A stretch of 13,929 nt of DNA, from NCBI GenBank assembly GCA_002455335.1, contig DKKP01000176.1, forward strand, positions 1 through 13,929, written 5' to 3'. The stretch's first letter is position 1, and each line of letters opens with the position of its first letter. This stretch comes from Anaerolineales bacterium UBA6663. Its GTDB lineage: Bacteria > Chloroflexota > Anaerolineae > Anaerolineales > UBA6663. Shown here piece after piece: positions 6,860 to 13,536 of this stretch. The position numbers were made by a program, and so were the translations under genes. A model generated the notes under the pieces. That model did not search any database and was not told the origin of the DNA. It was given only the letters and a program-made list of their open reading frames with translations.

Positions 6860-7696
6860 GCCGAGCTCGATCAGCATCTGCTCGCGCAGATCGCGGATCT
6901 GATCGGCGTCGTCGGCTGTGGGGGAAGTGGCCAGGTAGACGGCCAGCTCTTGTGAGGCGCGCCCGCGTTCGCCGAGGCGGTAATGGATCAGGCCCAGGTC
7001 TCGGCGATGGGAGCCGACATCGGGCTGGACCAGGACAAGGCGCTCGATGGTGCGGCGGGCCAGCACCCACTCGTCGGCCTGGGTGTAGACGTTGCGCAGG
7101 TTGTTGAGCATGCGCCCGACGATCTCGACGGCGGGCGTCGGCTTGAGCCAACGCCTGTCGAACGTGCCCTGAAAACCCGTCGACTCCGAGACGAGCCGTT
7201 CGCAATCAGCCAGACCGAGCGCGCCGCCCCCGTTGAACGGATCCAGGTAGATCACCTGCTCGCCATCGGCGACCTGGACGATGAAGTGGCCCGGAAGGCC
7301 AACGCCCTGGGCGCGGATCCCAAGCCGTTCGGCGATCGCGACGAAGACCACCGACAGCGTGATCGGCAGACCCAATTTGCGCCCCAGAACCTCATTGAGA
7401 TAGGAATTTCGTGGATCTTGATAATTGTCGCGGTCGCCGCGAAACCCAGCCGGCCCAAAAAGCCATTCCGCCAGGGCTGCGCCGCGATCGCGTTGCGAGC
7501 CCGTGATCGGAACCACCTCGGTGGCGATCCGGGCCAGGGCTTCCAGGTCACGCAGCACGACGTCGGGCTCGAGCGCCGGGTACGCGATCTCACGCGCAAA
7601 CAACAGGTTGGCGCGTACGGGCGAGATCGTCTCCCCGAGCTCGAGCTCCTGCGCGAAGGTGCGTTCGTTGAGCATGGCCTTGGCGGGCCTGCGCAT
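6848..7696 (-). CDS. SirB1-like transglutaminase-fold protein with C-terminal TPR
   Basis: At 282 aa it matches the SirB1/YchA family (Transglut_core2 followed by TPR). The family signature is strong at about 93-152: DPRNSYLNEVLGRKLGLP, then PITLSVVFVAIAERLG, GVGLPGHFIV (His137) and IYLDPFNGG (Asp152). His and Asp match a transglutaminase-like dyad, but no Cys is present where the nucleophile would be, as expected in this family, so catalysis is doubtful. Residues 205-280 contain two to three TPR hairpins. It is cytosolic with no signal peptide. Start choices are GTG 7699, ATG 7696 and ATG 7675, none with a good ribosome site. I chose 7696 because it lies eight bases after the stop of the LysM gene, suggesting translational coupling. 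Its biological role is not established. Confidence 0.8.
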   Translation of the reverse strand: MRRPAKAMLNERTFAQELELGETISPVRANLLFAREIAYPALEPDVVLRDLEALARIATEVVPITGSQRDRGAALAEWLFGPAGFRGDRDNYQDPRNSYLNEVLGRKLGLPITLSVVFVAIAERLGIRAQGVGLPGHFIVQVADGEQVIYLDPFNGGGALGLADCERLVSESTGFQGTFDRRWLKPTPAVEIVGRMLNNLRNVYTQADEWVLARRTIERLVLVQPDVGSHRRDLGLIHYRLGERGRASQELAVYLATSPTADDADQIRDLREQMLIELGRLN

Positions 7697-7703
7697 CACA
7701 GGC

Positions 7704-8453
7704 TCACGGTGTCGCCGTGGCCGTCGGCGGCGGGTTGGTCAGCACGGCCGCGGCCGTCTCGCTGGCGTTGGCCAACGCGGTCACGGTGGCCGGGGCGGGC
7801 GTCGGCGTCACCGTGGCGAGCCCGACCGGCACTGTGATGGTCTCGCCGGCCTGCAGCGTCTGGCTCGAGAGATCGTCGCGATTGGTGCGTTCGTCAAGGA
7901 TGGCGTCCACCGTGGTGGCGTAGAGCAGGGCGATCGACTCGATCGATTCGCCGAGCAGCACGCGATGTTGGATTTTCGTGCCGCGTGAGATCCCGGTAGG
8001 CAACGGCGAGGGCGTCGGCGTCGGGAAGGCATCGTCCGCCGGGATGACCAGGATCGTGCCGACGGAGAGCACTTCGGTCGTCATGTTGTTGGCCGCCTGG
8101 ATCGAGGCGATCGGGATACCGAACTGCAACGAAATGTTGTACAGGTTATCGCCCTCGGCCACCGTGTACGTGATCTGGGTGGGCGTTGGCGATGGGCCTG
8201 CGGTCTCGGACGCAGTCGGCGTCGCTTCAGGCGTCGATGTGGCTGTCGGTGTGGCCGTGACTGTCGCCGTGGCGCTCGGGGTCGGCGTCGCCGTGGCGAA
8301 CAGGGCCACGCCGGGGCCAGAGGTGAAGAACATCCACACCATGAACAGGGCGAAGGCCACCACCAGGACGATCAGCACCCCAAAGATAGCGGGCACGACC
8401 GGGCTGCGGCGCCTCGGCAGAAGGGACTGAACTGATTTCTTCATAGGTAGCAT
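7704..8453 (-). CDS. Membrane-anchored protein with two LysM domains
   Basis: This 249-aa protein has a short basic N-terminus and one transmembrane helix at about 19-43. A Thr/Pro/Ala linker (about 53-92) follows, then LysM 1 at about 95-138 (ITYTVAEGDNLYNISLQF to ILVIP) and a second, more diverged LysM at about 161-209, then another Thr/Pro-rich tail. LysM domains bind GlcNAc-containing glycans such as peptidoglycan, so the protein probably tethers the membrane to the cell wall. The positive N-terminus predicts the LysM part outside. No enzymatic domain is seen. The ATG at 8453 has GGGG six bases upstream; an ATG three codons in is possible. It is promoted by an extended -10 at 8490-8498 and is followed immediately by the SirB1-like gene. 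Confidence 0.88.
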   Translation of the reverse strand: MLPMKKSVQSLLPRRRSPVVPAIFGVLIVLVVAFALFMVWMFFTSGPGVALFATATPTPSATATVTATPTATSTPEATPTASETAGPSPTPTQITYTVAEGDNLYNISLQFGIPIASIQAANNMTTEVLSVGTILVIPADDAFPTPTPSPLPTGISRGTKIQHRVLLGESIESIALLYATTVDAILDERTNRDDLSSQTLQAGETITVPVGLATVTPTPAPATVTALANASETAAAVLTNPPPTATATP

Positions 8454-8489
8454 TTCCCACCCCGGTTCTGGGTGCCGAGGCAGAGAGAG

Positions 8490-8498
8490 ATTCTAGCA
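8490..8498 (-). promoter_or_regulatory. Extended -10 promoter of the LysM-SirB1 operon
   Basis: On the minus strand TGCTAGAAT matches TGn plus a five-of-six -10 hexamer, 36 bases before the LysM ATG. No -35 match lies 17 bp upstream, consistent with an extended -10 promoter. A nested palindrome (8501-8544) covers the -35 position. Confidence 0.5.
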
Positions 8499-8500
8499 CA

Positions 8501-8544
8501 CCGAACTGAGCCCGCATCAGGCCGGGGATGCGCGGTGTGTTCGG
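8501..8544. promoter_or_regulatory. Nested imperfect palindrome upstream of the LysM gene
   Basis: Outer arms CCGAAC (8501-8506) and GTTCGG (8539-8544) enclose, after six bases on each side, inner arms CGCATC (8513-8518) and GATGCG (8527-8532) around an eight-base centre. The symmetric spacing suggests a bound dimer or a structured element. It sits over the -35 region of the LysM promoter, in the 260-bp divergent gap that otherwise holds nothing I recognise except two promoters. Confidence 0.35.
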
Positions 8545-8627
8545 GCGCATCCTTGGCGACAACCTCGCACCAACCGGCTTTGGCGTCGGTAAGAATAAAT
8601 GCGGAGACGACGGCCCGATTTCTCTGG

Positions 8628-8656
8628 TTGTCGTCGCCTGGCCAGCCCACTACATT
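8628..8656 (+). promoter_or_regulatory. Weak candidate promoter for DUF1800-DUF1501
   Basis: TTGTCG (8628-8633), then 17 bp, then TACATT (8651-8656); each hexamer matches consensus at four of six positions. It would give a leader of about 50 nt before the ATG at 8714. The match is modest and could be chance. Confidence 0.3.
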
Positions 8657-8713
8657 TGAAACGCGCCCATGCATCCCTCAACCAGGGCGCGATACCTTGC
8701 CCGGGATGGTCTT

Positions 8714-10507
8714 ATGTCTGCTGACAACACACACAGTCAAACCGATCGTCGCACCCTGCTGAAAGGCGCAGTCGCCACCGGGGCGGCCCTGGCAGTTCTG
8801 GCCGGCCAGTCGTCGCGCGCTCTGGCCCAGGAGGAGCAACCCGAGGCGCCGGCCAGCGGGCCAGACGTGCCGCCCGGTTTGGCCGATGAGTCTGGCCCGA
8901 CGATCTTCCTGGAGGGGATTCAGAACCTCTCGCCTCAAGCGCCGCCCGAGATGGCCGTGATGGTGCTCAACCGGTTGGCCTACGGCCCGGTGCCCGGGGT
9001 CTTCGACTACAACACCTTTCGCAACATGGCCGGCGGCGACGACGCCGCGAAACTCGTCAGCTGGGTCGACTGGCAATTGAACCCGGGCGCCATTGCCGAT
9101 CCCGAGTTCGATGCCGAGCTCAACCGCCTCAATGCGGGCGGCAAGGTGCCGACCCTGCCGAAGTGGCTGACCTGGCTCTGGAACGACCACATGAACACCA
9201 GCGGCGGCGATCGAACCCGGCCGCTCGAGGACGTGCGAACGTTGACCTTTGCGCGGGCCGTCTACAGCCGGCGCCAGCTCTACGAAATGATGGTCGAGTT
9301 CTGGCACAACCACTTCACCATCTACGCCTGGGATTACGCCTATGCCAGCGCGTCGTGGATGTCGTACGACCGTGACGTCATCCGCGCCAACGCGCTCGGC
9401 AACTTCCGCGTCTTCCTCGAGGCGGTGGCCAAGAGCACGGCGATGTTGTTCTATATGGATAACTACGTCAACGACCAGGGCTCCAACGAAAACTGGGCGC
9501 GCGAATTGTTCGAGGTCTATGGCATGGGCGTCGAGAACTACCTGGGCTCGGCGTTGCAGCAGAACCAGGTGCCCGGCTACCCGAGCAACCCCGTGGGCTA
9601 TGTCGACGCCGATGTTTATGAGGCGGCGCGCGCATTCGCGGGTTGGCGCGTGCGGGATGGTATGTGGCCCTATGACGCCCAGGTTCAACTCGACAACGGC
9701 ACCTATTACTTCTATCCCGACTGGCGCGATCGGTTCCAGAAGACGGTTCTGGGTCGCTTCCTGCCGGCCGACCCGGCTGCCGATGATCATGGGCGCCAGG
9801 TGCTCGACCTCATCGCCTATCACCCGGGCACGGCGCGTTTCATCTGCCGCAAACTGATTCGGCGTTTCATCACCGACACGCCCAGCGAGACGCTTGTGGA
9901 GTCGGCTGCGGCCGTGTTCATCGCCAATGCGACGGCGCCAAACCAGATGGCGATCGTCCTGCGACACATCTTGCTTTCGGACGACTTCAAGAACACCTGG
10001 GGCATGAAGTTCAAACGCCCGTTTGAGCATGCCGTGGGCCTGATGCGCGCCACACGCGCCCGGGTGTGGGCCGAGTACGATGCTCTGGCCTGGAACTACG
10101 ACGATATGAATCACGCCCTGTTCGCCTGGCGACCGCCGAACGGATACCCGGACGTCGCGGCAGCCTGGATCAGCACAAACGGCCTGCTGACCCGCTGGAA
10201 TTTCGCGAACCGGGCCCTGCTCGGCTACATCGACCAGTGGGTGAACAACGGGCGCGTCGATGTCGTCGAGATCGACATCCTCGCTCAGACGCCTTGGAGC
10301 ACCATCGCCGAGATGGTCGACGGGTGGGTGATCAAGGTGTTGGGCAAGCCGCTTTCGAACAGCGCTTATCGCGAAGAGCTTTTGCGGATCTTGGGCAATG
10401 GCGCCGGTCCGGGCACGACGCCCAACAAGAACACCGACGATTTCAAGGCGCGACTGCGGCATACCGTCGCGCTCATCTTCATGACGCCCGACTGGCAGTG
10501 GCGCTGA
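8714..10507 (+). CDS. Tat-exported DUF1800 family protein
   Basis: This 597-aa protein belongs to DUF1800 (PF08811), of unknown function. The N-terminus has a Tat-type signal: DRRTLLKG, a hydrophobic stretch, then a cleavage site near ALAQ. This predicts export of a folded, perhaps cofactor-bearing protein. Family hallmarks in order are EFWHNHFTIYAWDY, NWARELFEVYGMG, DVYEAARAFAGW, KTVLGRFLP, then ARFICRKLIRRFI and the closing FMTPDWQWR. The ATG at 8714 is chosen because the Tat motif begins nine residues later; an ATG at 8669 would add 15 residues. Twelve bases separate it from the DUF1501 gene, forming the common DUF1800-DUF1501 pair. The substrate is unknown and no standard catalytic motif is recognisable. 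Confidence 0.9.
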   Translation: MSADNTHSQTDRRTLLKGAVATGAALAVLAGQSSRALAQEEQPEAPASGPDVPPGLADESGPTIFLEGIQNLSPQAPPEMAVMVLNRLAYGPVPGVFDYNTFRNMAGGDDAAKLVSWVDWQLNPGAIADPEFDAELNRLNAGGKVPTLPKWLTWLWNDHMNTSGGDRTRPLEDVRTLTFARAVYSRRQLYEMMVEFWHNHFTIYAWDYAYASASWMSYDRDVIRANALGNFRVFLEAVAKSTAMLFYMDNYVNDQGSNENWARELFEVYGMGVENYLGSALQQNQVPGYPSNPVGYVDADVYEAARAFAGWRVRDGMWPYDAQVQLDNGTYYFYPDWRDRFQKTVLGRFLPADPAADDHGRQVLDLIAYHPGTARFICRKLIRRFITDTPSETLVESAAAVFIANATAPNQMAIVLRHILLSDDFKNTWGMKFKRPFEHAVGLMRATRARVWAEYDALAWNYDDMNHALFAWRPPNGYPDVAAAWISTNGLLTRWNFANRALLGYIDQWVNNGRVDVVEIDILAQTPWSTIAEMVDGWVIKVLGKPLSNSAYREELLRILGNGAGPGTTPNKNTDDFKARLRHTVALIFMTPDWQWR

Positions 10508-10519
10508 CGGAGGACGGAT

Positions 10520-11893
10520 ATGGTCAAGCTCAGCCGACGTGGATTTCTGATGGGATGTTCGGCCGCGATCGCGGCCCTGGCCGGCTCGCGGATCACCAAT
10601 CTTGCCTTCGCCGCGCCGCAGGCTTCAGGCACCGGCTCCGAAGTCATGATCGTGGTCTTCCTGCGCGGCGGGTGGGATGCCCTGAATGTGGTCCCGGTGA
10701 TCGGTGGTCCAGATCGGGGGCTGTATGAAGCAGCCCGCCCGGCGATCAAGATCCCGGCCAGCGGCGCCGGGGCGGCGCTCAACCTGAACGGCCAGTTCGG
10801 CCTCCACCCCTCGATGGCGTCGCTCTACGAGATGTACCAGCAGAAGAAGCTGGCGATCGTGCATGCGGCGGGCCTGACGAGCGACACGCGCAGCCACTTC
10901 GATGCCCAGCAATTCATCGAGCTCGGGACGCCCGGCGCCAAATCGTCGAGCACCGGCTGGATCACGCGGCATCTGCAGAGTTCGCCCTTCAGTGTGAATT
11001 CAGCCGTCTTCCCGGCGCTCTCCACAGGCGGTGGGCAGGCGATGTCGCTTGCCGGCTACAGTGGCGCCGTCGCGATGAACAACCCCGGCGATTTCAATCT
11101 GGACGGGTGGTCGAATTACGTCGCCAATCAGCGCACGGCTCTGCGCACCTTTTATGCCGGTTCGGGCTTTCTTGATGCAGCGGCGCGCGAGACGCTTGAC
11201 ACGATCGACCTGATCGAAAGCACAGCGCCCGGCGACTACACGCCGGCGAACGGCGCGCAGTATCCCAACAGCTCGTTCTCCGACAACCTGCAATCGATCG
11301 CGCAGTTGATCAAGATGAACCTCGGCCTGCATGTCGCCACGATCGACCTGGGCGGCTGGGACACGCACGAACGCCAGGGCAATTCGCCGACCGCCAACGA
11401 TCAACTGGGCGGGTATCTCGGGCAATCGCTGCTCAAACCGATGTCGGATGCGCTCAAGGCCTTCATTCAGGATCTGGATGGCAGTTGCCCGAACTGGGCC
11501 CAACGGACGACGGTCGTGGTGATGAGCGAATTCGGGCGCCGCGTGGCTCAAAACGAGAATGACGGCACCGACCACGGCCATGGCAGCGTGATGCTCGTGC
11601 TCGGCGGCGGGATCAAGGGTGGGTCGGTCTATGGCACCTGGCCGGGTTTGGCGACCGATCAACTCTACGATCGCGCCGATCTGAGGATCACGACCGACTA
11701 TCGGCAGGTTTTGGCCGAGATCCTGCAGAACAACCTCGGCAACCCCAATGTCGGCACCGTGTTCCCGGGCTTCACACCCTCGGCGCCGCTCGGGTTCACG
11801 ACCAATGCGGCCGCCTCACCCCCGCCGCCCTTCCCGGGGAATCTGACCCGCCGGCTGTTTGTGCCGACCATGAGCAAGAACAACGGCTGCTGA
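10520..11893 (+). CDS. Tat-exported DUF1501 family protein
   Basis: This 457-aa protein belongs to DUF1501 (PF07394), which I recall as part of the alkaline phosphatase/sulfatase superfamily. A textbook Tat signal opens it (SRRGFLMG, Arg6-Arg7), with cleavage near AFA-AP at about residue 31. Family motifs are FLRGGWDALN, GLHPSM, SHFDAQQFIELG, GGWDTHE (Asp281, His283), SEFGRR and DHGHG (Asp351, His352, His354), then GGGIKGGSVYG. The DTH and DHGH residues could bind metal. GGAGG precedes the ATG 12 bases after the DUF1800 stop, so the two are co-translated. After residue 420 come a proline stretch and the C-terminal RRLFVPTMSKNNGC, resembling short terminal tags on other secreted Chloroflexota proteins. 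Substrate unknown. Confidence 0.9.
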   Translation: MVKLSRRGFLMGCSAAIAALAGSRITNLAFAAPQASGTGSEVMIVVFLRGGWDALNVVPVIGGPDRGLYEAARPAIKIPASGAGAALNLNGQFGLHPSMASLYEMYQQKKLAIVHAAGLTSDTRSHFDAQQFIELGTPGAKSSSTGWITRHLQSSPFSVNSAVFPALSTGGGQAMSLAGYSGAVAMNNPGDFNLDGWSNYVANQRTALRTFYAGSGFLDAAARETLDTIDLIESTAPGDYTPANGAQYPNSSFSDNLQSIAQLIKMNLGLHVATIDLGGWDTHERQGNSPTANDQLGGYLGQSLLKPMSDALKAFIQDLDGSCPNWAQRTTVVVMSEFGRRVAQNENDGTDHGHGSVMLVLGGGIKGGSVYGTWPGLATDQLYDRADLRITTDYRQVLAEILQNNLGNPNVGTVFPGFTPSAPLGFTTNAAASPPPPFPGNLTRRLFVPTMSKNNGC

Positions 11894-11911
11894 ACGCGAG
11901 GCCGTGGACTC

Positions 11912-11952
11912 GAACGATGAACGGCGACGCACTGCGTCGCCGTTCATCGTTC
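11912..11952 (+). terminator. Perfect 20-bp-arm palindrome, likely terminator hairpin
   Basis: Two exact 20-base arms surround a single central base (C at 11932); the left arm is GAACGATGAACGGCGACGCA. As RNA it would form a stem of about 18-19 pairs, starting 19 bases after the DUF1501 stop. TTCTAT follows instead of a U-run, so rho-independent action may be imperfect. It also lies about 35 bp before the miaB -10 box and could instead be a protein site. Confidence 0.55.
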
Positions 11953-11985
11953 TATGGGCGCCACGCAATAAAGCAGCTGTCGGTA

Positions 11986-11994
11986 TGCTAAAAT
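11986..11994 (+). promoter_or_regulatory. Extended -10 promoter of miaB
   Basis: TGCTAAAAT combines the TGn extension with a five-of-six -10 hexamer and ends seven bases before the miaB ATG. An overlapping TATGCT (11984-11989) is an alternative. There is no room for a ribosome site, which suggests a leaderless transcript. Confidence 0.5.
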
Positions 11995-12001
11995 CCGCGC
12001 C

Positions 12002-13393
12002 ATGAAGTATCACGTCTGGACCGAGGGCTGTCAGATGAACGTCGCCGACTCGCAGCGCGTCTCGAGCGCGCTCGAGGCCCTCGGCTATCAGCCCGAGGCC
12101 GAGGCCGAAAAGGCCGACGTCATCGTGCTCAACACGTGCGTGGTGCGGCAGAGCGCCGAGGACAAGGCCTACGGTCGATTGACCTCGTTGCTGCCGCTCA
12201 AGCGCAAGCGTCCTGACCTCGTGATCAACCTGATGGGCTGTCTGGTGGGTGTGCGGGGCGCCGAGCGCCTCAGCGCGAAGCTGCCGATGGTCGATGTTTT
12301 CTCGCCGCCGTCGGAGCCCGGGCCGTTGGTGCGCTATCTGCTCGAGCGCGAGGGCCGCGATCTGGCCGAAGCCGAACGGCTTCAGCGTTTTGCGTTCCAA
12401 GATGAGGCCACGACTGTGCTCAACGAGCAGGCCGGCGGCTATACCCTGCCGGCGCACGAGCGTGGCAAAGTCGTCAGCGCGCATGTGCCGATCGTCTATG
12501 GCTGCTCGCATGCCTGCACGTTCTGCATCATCCCATACCGTCGCGGCGTCGAACGCTCGCGTCCGGTGGGTGAGGTGGCCGCCGACGTGCGCGGGCTCGT
12601 CGCCCAGGGCGTGCGTGAAGTGACGCTGCTCGGCCAGATCGTCGATCGCTACGGGCTCGATATCGCCGACGGCCCGACGCTGGCCGGTTTGCTCAGGGCG
12701 ATCCACGACATCGAAGGCCTTGAACGGATCCGGTTCCTGACATCGCACCCGAACTGGATGACCGACGATCTGTTGCGGACTGTGGCCGAGTTGCCGAAGG
12801 TGTGTGAGCACATCGAGGTCCCGGTCCAGGCCGGCGACGACACAGTCCTCGCCAACATGAAGCGCGGGTACACGAGCGCCGACTATCGACGACTGATCGA
12901 CCGCATCCGATCCGTGATCCCTAACGTGTCGATCGGCACAGACATCATCGTCGGATTCCCGGGAGAGACCGCCGAACAGTTCGCGGCGACCTACACGCTG
13001 CTCGAGGACCTGAAGCTCGATGTCGCCCACCTGGCGCGTTACTCGACGCGTCCCGGCACGGTCGCCAGCCGCCGCATGGGCGACGATGTGCCCGAGGCCG
13101 AGAAGGTCCGGCGTTTTCAGGCCCTTGAGGATCTGCAAGAGCGAGTCGTGGGCGAGATCAATGCCCGCCAGTTGGGGGCCCAGGTCGACGTGTTGGTGGA
13201 AGATCTGCACAAGGGGAAGTGGCGCGGCCGGACCCGCAACAACAAGCTGGTGTTCTTCGAGGCGGTCGGCGCTGCCGGAGGCTCGAGTGAAGACCTGCGC
13301 GGCCGAACCGTATCCGTCTCGATCACGCACACCGGGGCCTGGAGCATGCAGGGCAGCCCGGCGGGGATCGAACAGACCGTTCGAGCGGGTTGA
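12002..13393 (+). CDS. miaB: MiaB-type tRNA methylthiotransferase
   Basis: This radical-SAM enzyme adds the 2-methylthio group to N6-isopentenyl-adenosine 37 of tRNAs, 463 aa, usual length. The N-terminal UPF0004 domain binds one [4Fe-4S] cluster through Cys10 (EGCQMN), Cys46 (NTCVVR) and Cys80 (MGCLVG). The radical-SAM cluster motif is Cys168-x3-Cys172-x2-Cys175 (CSHACTFCIIPYRRG). Further motifs are LTSHPNWM, GTDIIVGFPGET and RPGT, and a TRAM RNA-binding domain covers about the last 75 residues (VLVEDLHKGKWRGRTRNN). The GCQMN start and NTC motif favour MiaB over RimO or MtaB, though some family motifs are diverged (VPVQAGDD rather than PVQSGS). It starts right after an extended -10 box, without a ribosome site, and seems transcribed alone. 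Confidence 0.9.
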   Translation: MKYHVWTEGCQMNVADSQRVSSALEALGYQPEAEAEKADVIVLNTCVVRQSAEDKAYGRLTSLLPLKRKRPDLVINLMGCLVGVRGAERLSAKLPMVDVFSPPSEPGPLVRYLLEREGRDLAEAERLQRFAFQDEATTVLNEQAGGYTLPAHERGKVVSAHVPIVYGCSHACTFCIIPYRRGVERSRPVGEVAADVRGLVAQGVREVTLLGQIVDRYGLDIADGPTLAGLLRAIHDIEGLERIRFLTSHPNWMTDDLLRTVAELPKVCEHIEVPVQAGDDTVLANMKRGYTSADYRRLIDRIRSVIPNVSIGTDIIVGFPGETAEQFAATYTLLEDLKLDVAHLARYSTRPGTVASRRMGDDVPEAEKVRRFQALEDLQERVVGEINARQLGAQVDVLVEDLHKGKWRGRTRNNKLVFFEAVGAAGGSSEDLRGRTVSVSITHTGAWSMQGSPAGIEQTVRAG

Positions 13394-13490
13394 CAATATC
13401 TCGCTGTTCACATAACGTCACTCGTGTCCGGGTGCTGACAGACCAGGGCGCGAACGCACACGATCGCCATCCGAGAACTCCTGGCGAATT

Positions 13491-13518
13491 AACCGATTCC
13501 CGGATATAACCAACCGAT
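13491..13518 (+). repeat. Direct repeat AACCGAT flanking a -10 box
   Basis: AACCGAT occurs at 13491-13497 and 13512-13518, 21 bp apart (two helical turns), on either side of TATAAC. The spacing fits a dimeric response regulator, but seven-base repeats can arise by chance. Confidence 0.3.
13505..13510 (+). promoter_or_regulatory. Candidate -10 box of the receiver gene
   Basis: TATAAC (five of six) lies 26 bases before the ATG at 13537. No good -35 is present 17 bp upstream. A separate perfect TTGACA overlaps the miaB stop (13390-13395), but its -10 partner (TAACGT) is poor. Confidence 0.4.
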
Positions 13519-13536
13519 AACGATGGCAGGATGGGC

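Noticed and set aside
6983..7837. A plus-strand 284-codon frame overlapping the SirB1-like and LysM genes
   Set aside because: The minus-strand products match known families; the plus-strand product does not, and it has no ribosome site.
8190..8300. GTCGGCGT/GTGGCTGTCGG-like repetition that might be a tandem-repeat or CRISPR-like array
   Set aside because: It is only the codons of the Thr/Pro/Ala linker of the LysM protein; no regular spacing or unique spacers.
8678..10462. A 594-codon open frame antisense to the DUF1800 gene
   Set aside because: It mirrors the DUF1800 codons, has low-complexity Arg/His/Val-rich composition and no recognisable domain; long antisense frames are expected in GC-rich genes.
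11816..13411. A 531-codon open frame antisense to miaB
   Set aside because: miaB on the plus strand has complete, well-placed family motifs; the antisense product resembles no family and spans the palindrome.
13390..13418. Perfect TTGACA overlapping the miaB stop codon as the promoter of the receiver gene
   Set aside because: The hexamer 17 bp downstream (TAACGT) matches only three of six positions and would leave a leader of over 100 nt; the TATAAC nearer the gene is preferred, though this is not excluded.
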